Source of the DNA: Gottfriedia acidiceleris
GTDB taxonomy: Bacteria; Bacillota; Bacilli; Bacillales; Bacillaceae_G
Reading direction: 5' to 3'
Assembly: GCF_023115465.1 (NCBI RefSeq)
Contig: NZ_CP096034.1
Location: 1,426,001 to 1,490,000 of the forward strand
DNA length: 64,000 nt
Made by a program: the position numbers and the translations under genes. A model generated the notes under the pieces. The model made no database searches and had not been told where the DNA came from. It saw only the letters and a list, made by a program, of their open reading frames with translations. Below, piece by piece: positions 45,052-53,771 of the stretch. How positions within the stretch are numbered: the first letter of the stretch is position 1; every line of letters starts with the position of its first letter.

Positions 45052-45324
45052 CCTACTTTCTAGTTTTATTTTAATGTGTAGCTAAACAAAGAGTTGGATT
45101 TTTTTTTATAAATCTCTCATTATACTTACAAATCAATAGAACCATTATTATACACAAAGTATACAATGAAAATTGACTAAATAGTATAGAAAAATAATTG
45201 TTTCATATATATGGTAATAAAGGGAATTAGCTAATTGAATTAATCAAAGTGGTAAATGAAGTAGGCGGGTGTTTAAAGGAATCAGAAGTAGATAAGTTAA
45301 TGTTGTATTAATCTAGAGTAAAAA

Positions 45325-45334
45325 TTGTATACAA
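45325..45334. promoter_or_regulatory. TTGTATACAA palindrome, candidate GntR operator
   Basis: Perfect 10-bp palindrome of the kind bound by FadR-type GntR proteins. The same 10 bp recur at 50145, and near-copies at 45159 and 46131. Confidence 0.55.
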
Positions 45335-45368
45335 AAATATTTTTATTAGTTAATTCTCGATAATCAAT

Positions 45369-45407
45369 AAAAAACATCTAAAGACTTAAAAGGTTTAGAT
45401 GTTTTTT
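45369..45407. terminator. Terminator behind the second GntR gene
   Basis: AAAAAACATCTAAA/TTTAGATGTTTTTT, 14-bp perfect stem, works on either strand. Confidence 0.88.
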
Positions 45408-45419
45408 ATTGTATTTTCA

Positions 45420-46067
45420 TTAAAACATTAAATCCATAAATGCTTCTTCTTTCAATTGAGTTAATATTTCAGTTGCTTTATCAAATTCAGATTTTTCGAC
45501 AAGGTCAACAAGAGAGCTATATAAGTTTAATGTGTGTGGAATTCTATTTTTTCTTACGTTAAATACATTAGATGACGTTGCTTCTTCAGTAAATCTTTTC
45601 CATAGATGATCAAGCATTTCGATGATTAAATTATTTTGAGAATTTAGTAAGAATGTTTTATAAAACTCTGTCAACGCTCGGTGATAATTGTAGGAATCAT
45701 CTTGATTGTATGCTTTTTCCATAGAGGCAGTAATTTCTCTAAGTAGTTTGACATTAAATGGAGTATGCTTTCTTTGGGATTTTTCAACACAAAATACAGC
45801 AAAGCACCATTGAATTTCAATCATATTTATAATTTCATGTAAAGTAAAATGAGTATATGTAACAGTTGTTCCATGAAAGTTATTATGTGATAACAACCCT
45901 TCGGATACAAGCCTTCCAAGTGCTCTTCTAATCGGTGTTCTGCTCATTTGAAGCTCAGATACAAGTGCAGTTTCTTTTAAATGCATACCAGTTTGATACT
46001 CACCTGAAAGGATTAAACTTTTTAATTTTTCATATGCAATTTGTTCTAATGTTTTCTCTTTTGCCAT
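45420..46067 (-). CDS. GntR-family regulator, FadR-type (second of tandem pair)
   Basis: 215 residues, clearly homologous to the regulator at 44401 over the whole length (LEQIAYEKLKSLILSGEYQTGMHLKETALVSELQMSRTPIRRALGRLVSEGLL; then FCD-type helices HRALTEFYKTFLLNSQNNLIIEMLDHLWKRF). ATG after GTAGGAG. An operator-like TAGTATACAAT lies in its promoter, where GTATACTA overlaps the likely -10. The tandem pair probably arose by duplication. Divergent from the germination operon. Confidence 0.88.
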   Translation of the reverse strand: MAKEKTLEQIAYEKLKSLILSGEYQTGMHLKETALVSELQMSRTPIRRALGRLVSEGLLSHNNFHGTTVTYTHFTLHEIINMIEIQWCFAVFCVEKSQRKHTPFNVKLLREITASMEKAYNQDDSYNYHRALTEFYKTFLLNSQNNLIIEMLDHLWKRFTEEATSSNVFNVRKNRIPHTLNLYSSLVDLVEKSEFDKATEILTQLKEEAFMDLMF

Positions 46068-46130
46068 TTTATTCTCCTACTAAAATATATTAACCATTTC
46101 ATAAAAGGTCTCCTTATTGAATCATTTAAT

Positions 46131-46141
46131 TAGTATACAAT
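46131..46141. promoter_or_regulatory. TAGTATACAAT operator-like site between a GntR gene and the germination operon
   Basis: Related to TTGTATACAA; sits 64 bp before the regulator and about 210 bp before the germination gene, so it could act on both. Confidence 0.5.
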
Positions 46142-46350
46142 AAAAATCCAATTGTTAAACTTTTGAATAAATATTTCATTTTTTTATACATGCAGATAGG
46201 TCTTAACTAGATATAAATGAAGTTACTGTAATGCATAATACAATAACTTTTTTTGAACAATTAGTTAAACGATGTAATTTTTTACCATTTAGTAGAATAA
46301 TTTCCATCCCTTTTTCAAATCATAAATTAAAATCGAAATAGGGGAACAGT

Positions 46351-47838
46351 ATGAGAACTTATAAAGATAGTAAGAAAAGAGATTCTTCAAAAGAAAATTG
46401 GATTGATGAATTATCGAAATCAAATGATTTCATTAAATTTAAAACTTCAAGTGATCTAGAGAATGAAAGTTATTATAGCATCTATTTTTATCGAACGTTA
46501 ATTAAGTCTGAGACTATGCATGAACAGATACTTCCATATTTGACCAAGAACTATACATTAGAAGATTTGATGTCTCAGCTTCCTGTTCAACAACTTACGA
46601 TTACTTCAGATAGTTCTAAAATCATAAGTAAACTTTTACAAGGTTATATGGCAATTCAGTATGGTGAAAATAAAACTGATAGCTTACTTGTTAATATTCA
46701 AAAGAATGTTTCAAGAACGATTGGTCCTCCTCTAATGGAAGCTACTACTTTAGGGCCGCAAGTTGGATTTGTAGAAGATATCGATGTAAACATAAATTTA
46801 ATTCGAAATAAATTACCAATTTCTGATCTTCATGTGGAGGAATTGGAAGTTGGGGAGCTATCAAAAACTAGAGTTGCGGTTATCTATTTAAGTGGAATTG
46901 CTGATGATGAAAATATTAATACGGTTACACAGAGGATTAAAGATATCCAATATGATCATATACCAGATAGTTCTTTTATTTCGGGAATGATCGGGGATAA
47001 CACGCATTCTATTTTTCCACAATCGATTCCAACTGAAAGACTTGATCGTACAATCGGAGGTTTAACGGAAGGGAAAATTGCCATAGTTGTTGACGGTTCT
47101 CCAAATGTTCTTCTTACACCTGCTTTAATTGACGAAACTTTTATAGCGATGGAAGACTATTATGTCAATTGGGTGCTTGCAACTTTTTTCCGTTTTCTTA
47201 GAATGTTTGGTTTTGCACTTTCAATCTTTATAACACCATTTTATGTTGCAATTCTGACTTATCATTACGAACTCATCCCACCTCGCTTACTTGAATCTTT
47301 AATCCTATCAAGAGCATCCGTACCATTTCAGCCAATTTTTGAGGTTTTATTTTTAGAAATTACAATCGAACTAGTTAAAGAAGCAGGACTTCGTTTACCT
47401 TCCAAAATTGGGCAAACACTTGGTATTGTTGGTGGGATTGTTATTGGTCAAGCGGTTGTTGAAGCTAAACTAACAAGTAATATTCTCTTAATTCTTGTAG
47501 GTCTAGGTACACTCGCTTCTTACACTTCTGCAATTTATAAGTTTAATAATACAATCCGATTTATTAAATTTCCTGTTATATTAATGGCTCAAATTATTGG
47601 CCTTTTAGGTATTTTTATGGGATTTATTTATTTAATGACTCATTTACTACGATTAACATCTTTAGGAAGACCGTATATTGGTTCTTACCCTTTTAGAAAA
47701 ACTTCATTCTCTGATTTGTGGATAAGATTACCTTTTGCAATGCAGAAGAAAAGACCAACAAATTTAAGACCAGCTAGTCTATTTCGAGCAACTAATGATA
47801 TAAAACGTCCTGGTCCACCAAGTGATTTTGATGAATAA
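46351..47838 (+). CDS. GerA-family spore germination protein, A subunit
   Basis: 495 residues. An N-terminal soluble domain (residues ~1-270, VEELEVGELSKTRVAVIYLSGIAD) is followed by membrane helices with the invariant GerA segment PFYVAILTYHYELIPPRLLESLILSRASVPFQPIFEV and RLPSKIGQTLGIVGGIVIGQAVVEAKL. It forms the germinant receptor channel in the inner membrane of the spore with the B and C subunits encoded next. GGGG-type site before the ATG. The N-terminal tail is short, as in GerKA-type proteins. Which germinant it detects is unknown. Confidence 0.93.
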   Translation: MRTYKDSKKRDSSKENWIDELSKSNDFIKFKTSSDLENESYYSIYFYRTLIKSETMHEQILPYLTKNYTLEDLMSQLPVQQLTITSDSSKIISKLLQGYMAIQYGENKTDSLLVNIQKNVSRTIGPPLMEATTLGPQVGFVEDIDVNINLIRNKLPISDLHVEELEVGELSKTRVAVIYLSGIADDENINTVTQRIKDIQYDHIPDSSFISGMIGDNTHSIFPQSIPTERLDRTIGGLTEGKIAIVVDGSPNVLLTPALIDETFIAMEDYYVNWVLATFFRFLRMFGFALSIFITPFYVAILTYHYELIPPRLLESLILSRASVPFQPIFEVLFLEITIELVKEAGLRLPSKIGQTLGIVGGIVIGQAVVEAKLTSNILLILVGLGTLASYTSAIYKFNNTIRFIKFPVILMAQIIGLLGIFMGFIYLMTHLLRLTSLGRPYIGSYPFRKTSFSDLWIRLPFAMQKKRPTNLRPASLFRATNDIKRPGPPSDFDE

Positions 47839-47855
47839 GATGAGGAGATGTGATC

Positions 47856-48941
47856 ATGGCATCGTATAGAAGACAACAGGTATCACCTTACCTCCTGTTT
47901 TTTATTATTTCAAGCTCTCAAATAGGAGTGGGTGTTTTAGGGTTTCAACGAATCATTGCAAAAGATGCTGGTTATGATGCATGGATTAGTGTAATCATTG
48001 CTGGACTGGCTGTTAATGCAGTTTTATGGTTTATGTATAAAATATTAACGAAGGCACAAGGCGATATTATTGATGCCCATAAGCAATTATTTGGTCATAT
48101 TATTGGTTCAACTTTAAGTATAGTCATTTTATTGTATTATCTAATATTATCTATTTCTGTTCTAAGATTATATATTGAAATCGTTCAAGTTTGGATGTTT
48201 CCGTCACTATCAACATGGCTTTTAGCAATTATCATATTATTTTTATGCTATTACATTGTATCAGGTGGATTTCGTGTTGTAGTAGGAATTGCTTTTTTAT
48301 CTGGAGTCTTCACAGCACTGCTTTATGCTTTGCTATTTCATTTACCACAACAGTATATGCATTTTGATAATATATTACCTGTATTTGATCATTCATTTAA
48401 AGATCTGTTGCTATCTGCAAAACAATCAATCTATACGATGGCGGGATTTGAAGTTTTACTAATGGTCTTTCCCTTTATTAAGAATGGAAATTCTTCTCAA
48501 AAGTTTGCTCAATTTGGAGCTGGCTTTTCAACATTAATTTTCACTTTATCAGCTTTTACAACATTCTTACTTTTAAGTGAAAAACAAATTCAACATATAA
48601 TCTGGGCGAGACTTTATATTGCTAAGTTAATCAATTTTCCATTTTTAGAAAGAATTGAATATATTCTAATTTCTAGTTTCTTAATTAAGGTTATTTCAAT
48701 TTTAGCGCTGCTATTATGGAGCACAAGTAGAGGACTAAAATTAATCTTTAAATGGAAACAAAAGTATACATTAATATTGATTAGTGCTATTAGTTTTATT
48801 GTTTGTCAATTACTTGAAACTCGATATGAAATTAATATTTTCACGGATTATACTAGTAAAATTTCCCTTTATCTTTTTTATATTTATATACCACTTTTTT
48901 CAATCATCTTTCTGATGACTAAGTCTGGGAAAGCAACATGA
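47856..48941 (+). CDS. GerB-type spore germination protein (amino-acid permease-like)
   Basis: 361 residues from the ATG at 47856; a GTG six bases earlier lies only 2 nt from GAGGAG and is unlikely. Ten helices of the endospore germination permease family (VSPYLLFFIISSSQIGVGVLGFQR; HIIGSTLSIVILLYYLILSISVL; and others), the ligand-binding subunit of GerA receptors. It overlaps the next gene by 4 bp (ATGA), so they are translationally coupled. Confidence 0.92.
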   Translation: MASYRRQQVSPYLLFFIISSSQIGVGVLGFQRIIAKDAGYDAWISVIIAGLAVNAVLWFMYKILTKAQGDIIDAHKQLFGHIIGSTLSIVILLYYLILSISVLRLYIEIVQVWMFPSLSTWLLAIIILFLCYYIVSGGFRVVVGIAFLSGVFTALLYALLFHLPQQYMHFDNILPVFDHSFKDLLLSAKQSIYTMAGFEVLLMVFPFIKNGNSSQKFAQFGAGFSTLIFTLSAFTTFLLLSEKQIQHIIWARLYIAKLINFPFLERIEYILISSFLIKVISILALLLWSTSRGLKLIFKWKQKYTLILISAISFIVCQLLETRYEINIFTDYTSKISLYLFYIYIPLFSIIFLMTKSGKAT

Positions 48942-50020
48942 AAAAATATCATTTTTTCATTATTATTTGTATTGTATTCATTTTAAATGGATGTGCACTT
49001 GTTCCGTCTGCGAATGTTAATGAACTAAATATTATTGAAATAGCAGGATTCGACCTGACAAAAAACAATCTACTAAAAGGGAGTGTTGTTTTTCCTGTGT
49101 TTCGTCCATCTGGGGAGACAAAGTTTGGAATGTCTGCTGCAAGTGGGGAAACGATTAAAAAAATACGGGAAAGATTAGATAGTCAAATGCGGTATCGTTT
49201 AATGTCAGGTCAGCTCCGAGTTGCTATATTCAGTTTAGACTTAGCAAAAAAAGGTTTTTTTCCGATCATTGATACGTTTAACCGGGACCCTGCCATTGGA
49301 AATCTAATGCAATTAGCTATAGTTGATGGCCAATCCAATGATTTACTATCATTAAAACAGTATCAAAATGAAAACCTAGCTTTATATTTATATGATTTAC
49401 TTAAACATAATTCAGAGACTGGCCCTTTTCCTTATACTGACTTCTCAACATTTATGTATCAATATTTTGAAGTAGGACAGGACCCTTATTTACCTGTGTT
49501 AAAAGTAGTGAATGACAAGATTGATTTAACTGGAATTGCACTCTTTAAAAGAGATAAACTCGTAACAATTGTTCCATGGAAATATGCTTTCATTTTTAAG
49601 AGTATGATGGAAGATTATAAACAAGGTTTACATCAGTTCAAAATAGATGGAGAATATGTAGCAATTGACAATTTAGTATCAAAAAATAAACTTGATATCA
49701 AAATTAAAAAAGGGAAACCAGAATTTACAATTCATTTGAATATGAATGCTAGAATTCAGGAATATACAGGTGATAAACCAATCGTATTCCCAAAACATAT
49801 TAAACAAATATCGAAAGCAATTAAAAAGGATATTGAAAAAAATGCTCAAGAGATTATTTCAATCCTTCAAAAAAATAATGTTGATCCAATTGGCCTAGGC
49901 TCAAAGTTAGAAGCTCATCAAAGAGACTTTGATTGGAAAAAATGGAGGAAACAATATCCTAGTGCAAAAATTAATGTAAAAGTTAAGTTAGATATACTTC
50001 ATACTGGCATCGTTGAATAA
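48938..50020 (+). CDS. GerC-type spore germination lipoprotein
   Basis: 360 residues. Lipoprotein signal ending LNGC (residue ~19), then ELNIIEIAGFDLT, and conserved GerC motifs (RLDSQMRYRLMSGQLRVAIFS; IGNLMQLAIVDGQ). The C-terminal domain has FTIHLNMNARIQEYTGD. Acts on the outer face of the spore membrane as part of the receptor. Last gene of the operon, followed by a terminator. Confidence 0.92.
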   Translation: MKKYHFFIIICIVFILNGCALVPSANVNELNIIEIAGFDLTKNNLLKGSVVFPVFRPSGETKFGMSAASGETIKKIRERLDSQMRYRLMSGQLRVAIFSLDLAKKGFFPIIDTFNRDPAIGNLMQLAIVDGQSNDLLSLKQYQNENLALYLYDLLKHNSETGPFPYTDFSTFMYQYFEVGQDPYLPVLKVVNDKIDLTGIALFKRDKLVTIVPWKYAFIFKSMMEDYKQGLHQFKIDGEYVAIDNLVSKNKLDIKIKKGKPEFTIHLNMNARIQEYTGDKPIVFPKHIKQISKAIKKDIEKNAQEIISILQKNNVDPIGLGSKLEAHQRDFDWKKWRKQYPSAKINVKVKLDILHTGIVE

Positions 50021-50065
50021 TCATGATCATGAAAAAGGACTATTAAAAAGTAAATAAAATTAAAA

Positions 50066-50113
50066 AGAGGACGTCTGAAGGTTATTGTTAACCAAAAGAC
50101 GCCTATTTTTTAT
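50066..50113 (+). terminator. Terminator of the germination operon
   Basis: Outer arms AGG(A)CGTCT/AGACGCCT with inner GGTTA/TAACC, then TATTTTTTAT. Confidence 0.75.
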
Positions 50114-50144
50114 AACGTTCATATTCAAAAAAAGTGTATGTAAA

Positions 50145-50178
50145 TTGTATACAAAATGTGTTTGTAGTATGTTAATAT
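50145..50178 (+). promoter_or_regulatory. GntR-type operator overlapping a TATGTTAATAT extended -10
   Basis: TTGTATACAA (50145-50154) followed by TATGTTAATAT (50168-50178). The operator covers the -35 position of the promoter of the cyclase gene at 50287, a good arrangement for repression. Confidence 0.55.
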
Positions 50179-50286
50179 AATATTACGGAAGAATAAACTA
50201 TATTAATAAAGCAAAAATGAATTACGAAAAAGTCTAACATTTTCAAAATAATTCCTATTTATTTTAAGGTAATTCCTGGAGGGATT

Positions 50287-51402
50287 ATGCTTTTTAAAAA
50301 TATTTTCATAACCCATACAATCATCATTAGTTTTTTTTATTTAACCTCTTCTATTTTATGGGGAGAAGCAAGACAAAGGTTTGCAGGAAAATCGAAATTT
50401 CAAGAGTTTTTTATTGGATTTCTATTGAGTGGATTAACGATATTATTATTAAATTTCCCAATTTTCACAGATCATGGAACAAATATACAAATTAAAACAC
50501 TTGGAATGGAAATTGCAGCAATATTTTTTGGAAATATTACCTTAGTGACAATGTTTTTTTTCGATCTTATTGCTTTTTATTTTATTAATGGATTTAACTT
50601 TGTTTACTTAATCGATTCACTATTGCTATTGTTTGTTTTATGTTTTGGTTTTTATATGAAGTATGAAAAATGGGATGAAAAGAAAAGAATTCTTATTTTG
50701 ACCCCAATGATTATTTTGTTTAAGTGTATTGGTTTTTATTTAATAGAAAAATGGATGCTAAGGCCGGTTGGTGTCATTGTAATTGGAAGATTACTTCAAA
50801 CGATTGGGTTTTGGTTTTTAATGTATGTTCCAGCATTATTATTAAGTTACTTTATAGCGTATCAAACACGTAATACAGAAATAAAATTAAAGAAAATGGA
50901 AAATATCGCAAATGTTGACAGTCTAACTGGACTATATAACCGTAGATACTTTGAAAAACAACTTTTAAATGGATGCTCAATATCTTATGAATCATCAATA
51001 CCAATAACATTATTAATGATCGATGTGGATTATTTTAAAAAATATAACGATCTATATGGTCACCCTAAAGGTGATGAATGCTTAAGAAGAGTAGCTACTA
51101 GTTTGCAATTAGAAACGACGAGCGAATTAGGTATTGTTGCACGGTATGGTGGGGAGGAATTCTCAATCTTGTTACCGAAAACTGATCTGAATGATGCACT
51201 TAAAATAGGTAACCGATTATGTAAAAATATAAAAAAATTAAAGATTGAACATGAGCAATCAGAGAAAAAACTAGTTACATTAAGTATTGGTGTAGCATCA
51301 TTGATTGCCGAAAATGATCAAGATTACTTAAAGTTAGTTAAGCAAGCTGATCAGGCATTGTACAGATCAAAACATAATGGAAGAGATCAAGTGAGTTACT
51401 AA
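50287..51402 (+). CDS. Membrane diguanylate cyclase with 5TMR-LYT-like sensor
   Basis: 371 residues. Residues 1-195 form about six helices of the LytS-YhcK 5TM receptor type; residues ~215-371 are a GGDEF domain with active site RYGGEEFSILLPKT and upstream NVDSLTGLYNRRYFEK. The RxxD inhibitory I-site before the active site is absent (SELG in place), so product inhibition by that route is unlikely. It synthesises cyclic di-GMP. GGAGGG before the ATG. A GntR-like operator covers its promoter. Confidence 0.88.
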   Translation: MLFKNIFITHTIIISFFYLTSSILWGEARQRFAGKSKFQEFFIGFLLSGLTILLLNFPIFTDHGTNIQIKTLGMEIAAIFFGNITLVTMFFFDLIAFYFINGFNFVYLIDSLLLLFVLCFGFYMKYEKWDEKKRILILTPMIILFKCIGFYLIEKWMLRPVGVIVIGRLLQTIGFWFLMYVPALLLSYFIAYQTRNTEIKLKKMENIANVDSLTGLYNRRYFEKQLLNGCSISYESSIPITLLMIDVDYFKKYNDLYGHPKGDECLRRVATSLQLETTSELGIVARYGGEEFSILLPKTDLNDALKIGNRLCKNIKKLKIEHEQSEKKLVTLSIGVASLIAENDQDYLKLVKQADQALYRSKHNGRDQVSY

Positions 51403-51410
51403 AATATGTT

Positions 51411-51463
51411 AAAAAAACATCTATTAATCACTTCAGAAAAAGGTGATTTAAGATGTTTTTTAT
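51411..51463. terminator. Bidirectional terminator
   Basis: AAAAAACATCT/AGATGTTTTTT outer stem with inner AATCAC/GGTGATT, between convergent genes. Confidence 0.85.
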
Positions 51464-51476
51464 TTATTTTGTTGTT

Positions 51477-51971
51477 TTATTTTAATAGTGGATTTAAATT
51501 AAAGTGGTTCAAAGCTTCGTTGACTAAGTCGATATCATAAATGTTTTTCTCTAAGAAAAATTTTATAACTAAGTCATTTAAATCGCTGTCTGATAATGTA
51601 TAGCCTGCAGAACTTAAGAGATCGCACGTTTCAATTTTATCTAGTTCAAGTGCTAGTGATAAAGCAATTATTGTATTTTTCTTTGGAAGGTAATTAGGAA
51701 TGGAGCGGATTTTTGAAAAATGTTTTCGGTCAATTCCCGCCTTTTTATAAATTAATGGATCACTGACATTTTTTTTATCAATAAAGTTAAACAAGAGCTC
51801 TTTAAATGTTGGTTTCAGTTTATTTTTAATAAATGCTTCAATTTCTATATTTTCTAAAGGCTCAGCAGCATACATTTCATTCTGACTAAAAAGTATTTCT
51901 TCTTTTTTTACTTCATCTAAATGGCGTTTTACATATAGTTGTAATTCAATCAAAAATTCTTGGTTAAGCAA
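51477..51971 (-). CDS. HTH-like protein divergent from a VWA protein
   Basis: 164 residues. The second half reads YKKAGIDRKHFSKIRSIPNYLPKKNTIIALSLALELDKIETCDLLSSAGYTLSDSDLNDLVIKFFLEKNIYD, a Cro/XRE-like DNA-binding pattern with recognisable helix 3; the N-terminal half is a helical region. Seen repeatedly in bacteria beside VWA genes, which supports a pair. Probably controls or partners the VWA protein encoded divergently 98 bp away. Confidence 0.75.
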   Translation of the reverse strand: MLNQEFLIELQLYVKRHLDEVKKEEILFSQNEMYAAEPLENIEIEAFIKNKLKPTFKELLFNFIDKKNVSDPLIYKKAGIDRKHFSKIRSIPNYLPKKNTIIALSLALELDKIETCDLLSSAGYTLSDSDLNDLVIKFFLEKNIYDIDLVNEALNHFNLNPLLK

Positions 51972-52069
51972 TTTAAAATCCCCCTTCCAAAATGTCTCTT
52001 TTAAGGCGACCTATCTACTAATTAATTCAGTTACTATTATAACATCAAGAATGAAGGGGCTGATTAAGA

Positions 52070-52651
52070 ATGAACAGTAATAAAACAGAAATTATATTTT
52101 TAATCGATAGAAGTGGTTCAATGGCAGGACTTGAAAGTGATACGATCGGCGGATTTAACGCATTTATAAAAAAACAAAGTAGTTTTGATGGAGAAACAAT
52201 TGTAACAACAGTGCTTTTTGACGACCAGTATGAAGTCTTAAGGAATGGGCGAAATGCACAAGAAGTAAAATTAACGAATAAAGAGTATTTTATAAGGGGC
52301 ACTACTGCACTTTTAGATGCAATAGGTAAAACCATCTTAGATGTCGGCAACAGATTGTCTTTATGTAATGAAATGGAAAAACCTAGTAAAGTCATATTTG
52401 TTATTACTACTGATGGGTTAGAGAATGCGAGTGTTGAATTCACGTATAGTAAAGTGAAACAACTAATCCATCACCAACAAGAAAAGTATAATTGGGAATT
52501 TATTTTTATGGGAGCAAATATTGATGTAGCAAAAGAAGCTAGTAGCCTAGGAATTTTAAAAGAAAATGCTTATACTTTTGAATCTTCAAATGAAGGTGTT
52601 GAAAATATGTATAGTATAATAAGCGAAGTAGTTTCTGAAAAAAGAATATAA
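52070..52651 (+). CDS. VWA-domain protein
   Basis: 193 residues, a free-standing von Willebrand A fold with complete MIDAS: DRSGSMAG (DxSxS), RGTTALLDAIG (Thr) and TTDGLENAS (Asp). Cytosolic, without signal or anchor. ATG after AGGGGCTG-type site. Divergent from the HTH-like gene, which is a recurrent neighbour of such proteins. VWA proteins of this type bind partners through a divalent cation; the partner here is unknown, perhaps the divergently encoded protein. Confidence 0.85.
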   Translation: MNSNKTEIIFLIDRSGSMAGLESDTIGGFNAFIKKQSSFDGETIVTTVLFDDQYEVLRNGRNAQEVKLTNKEYFIRGTTALLDAIGKTILDVGNRLSLCNEMEKPSKVIFVITTDGLENASVEFTYSKVKQLIHHQQEKYNWEFIFMGANIDVAKEASSLGILKENAYTFESSNEGVENMYSIISEVVSEKRI

Positions 52652-52660
52652 TTTAAATTA

Positions 52661-52699
52661 GAATCTAGTAGGTCTTTTTGACTTATTAGATTTTTTTAT
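52661..52699 (+). terminator. Terminator of the VWA gene
   Basis: AATCTAgTA/TATTAGATT stem with T7 following. Confidence 0.7.
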
Positions 52700-52791
52700 T
52701 GTAAATAAAAATTCTAAAATGATAAATAAGTAGTAAGATTAATAATGTTAGAATAAGGTGCATAAAACATATCTAGAGGAGAGATGTACAT

Positions 52792-53226
52792 ATGAAACCC
52801 CAAAGCTTAGATCATCACGTTCGATATCATCCAGTTTTCCATTTTTTTGGAGCACCATTAGCATTAATCACAATCATTGGTTCAATCGTTAACTTGTGTA
52901 TCGCGATAAAAAATAGCGATCACATTTGGTTAGCAGTATTTATTTTAGTAACTTCGCTTTTATTAGTTGTTTCGTTTTTTCTAACAAGACTTTATTCCAA
53001 CAAAGTGCAAGACCGTGTCATTCGAATGGAAGAAAATTTTCGTCACTTTACGCTAACTGGTAAACCGTTAAATCCTCAATTAACAATGGGGCAAATCATT
53101 GCATTACGATTCTCAAGTGATGAGGAATTTGTAGCGTTAAGTGAAAAAGCGGTAAATGAAGGACTGAGTTCGAAAGAGATTAAACAAAATATTAAAAATT
53201 GGCGAGCGGATGAATATCGCGTTTAA
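52792..53226 (+). CDS. DUF6526-like membrane protein
   Basis: 144 residues. Two hydrophobic helices (FFGAPLALITIIGSIVNLCIAI; IWLAVFILVTSLLLVVSFFL) follow a HHVRYHPVFHF start, then a cytosolic helical tail (VQDRVIRMEENFRHFTLTGKPLNPQLTMGQIIALRFSSDEEFVAL ... IKQNIKNWRADEYRV). This matches the DUF6526 pattern. AGGAGAG before the ATG, and a hairpin with TTTTT follows at about 53235. Function unknown. Confidence 0.8.
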   Translation: MKPQSLDHHVRYHPVFHFFGAPLALITIIGSIVNLCIAIKNSDHIWLAVFILVTSLLLVVSFFLTRLYSNKVQDRVIRMEENFRHFTLTGKPLNPQLTMGQIIALRFSSDEEFVALSEKAVNEGLSSKEIKQNIKNWRADEYRV

Positions 53227-53408
53227 TTTTTTGTAAGGGGCCTATTGAAGGTCCTTTTTCATTTTTAGAGGGATTCTTTAAAAATTAAATCTTGATTTTT
53301 GATTTTTGAACTAAAAAAGGGTGCCTAATTAGACAACCTTTAGAAAAATTTATGTAACCAATGCAAGCGTTCGTATTAGGGGAGACATGTATAATGTAAG
53401 TTCGAGGA

Positions 53409-53577
53409 ATTGATAAGATATGGACAACCATTTTCTATATCGTTTCATCACTTGTTGTATTATTTTTATTTATTATGGTAGATTATTTTGGTTTAGCAAA
53501 GTAAAACTCAGTCAGGTGGAGGAATTGGTCCACAATTATTTAATTCGTTTTATTCATTGCCAGATCTTTACCACTAG
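53409..53577 (+). pseudogene. Small membrane protein gene, frameshifted and lacking a normal start
   Basis: One frame reads IWTTIFYIVSSLVVLFLFIM, then VDYFGLAK and a stop; shifting by one base at about 53497-53504 continues as KTQSGGGIGPQLFNSFYSLP, then DLYH and stop. Together they look like one small membrane protein with a Gly-rich tail. No ATG precedes the first part; only ATT or ATA is in frame after CGAGG. Decay is the simplest reading. Confidence 0.45.
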
Positions 53578-53660
53578 AGTTGGGTCAGGAATATACTTGG
53601 TTGAATAGGGTTGACCTTTTTTCGTTAGGTCTAATGATAGCGGTAGTCGGGGAAGAATAT

Positions 53661-53697
53661 TATATAGCCTATACTTATCTGGAGTATAGGCTATATA
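53661..53697. repeat. 15-bp perfect inverted repeat at the edge of the glycosyltransferase gene
   Basis: TATATAGCCTATACT and its complement AGTATAGGCTATATA enclose a 7-nt loop. There is no T-tract. It lies about 75 bp downstream of the G+C-rich glycosyltransferase gene and may mark a junction of acquired DNA or act as a terminator. Confidence 0.6.
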
Positions 53698-53771
53698 GTA
53701 GCTGTTACAGACAACGTGATGAATCGTACGAAAAAAGACCGACGATATTCATATTCTTGGAGCACTTCTTA

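Larger units (their letters stand above)
45052..45419. other. Upstream region of gntR1 with operator copies and a coding relic
   Basis: It contains AGTATACAAT (45159), the perfect palindrome TTGTATACAA (45325) and a short plus-strand open frame ending LKESEVDKLMLY and a stop (about 45231-45312) that may be the tail of a deleted gene. Confidence 0.4.
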
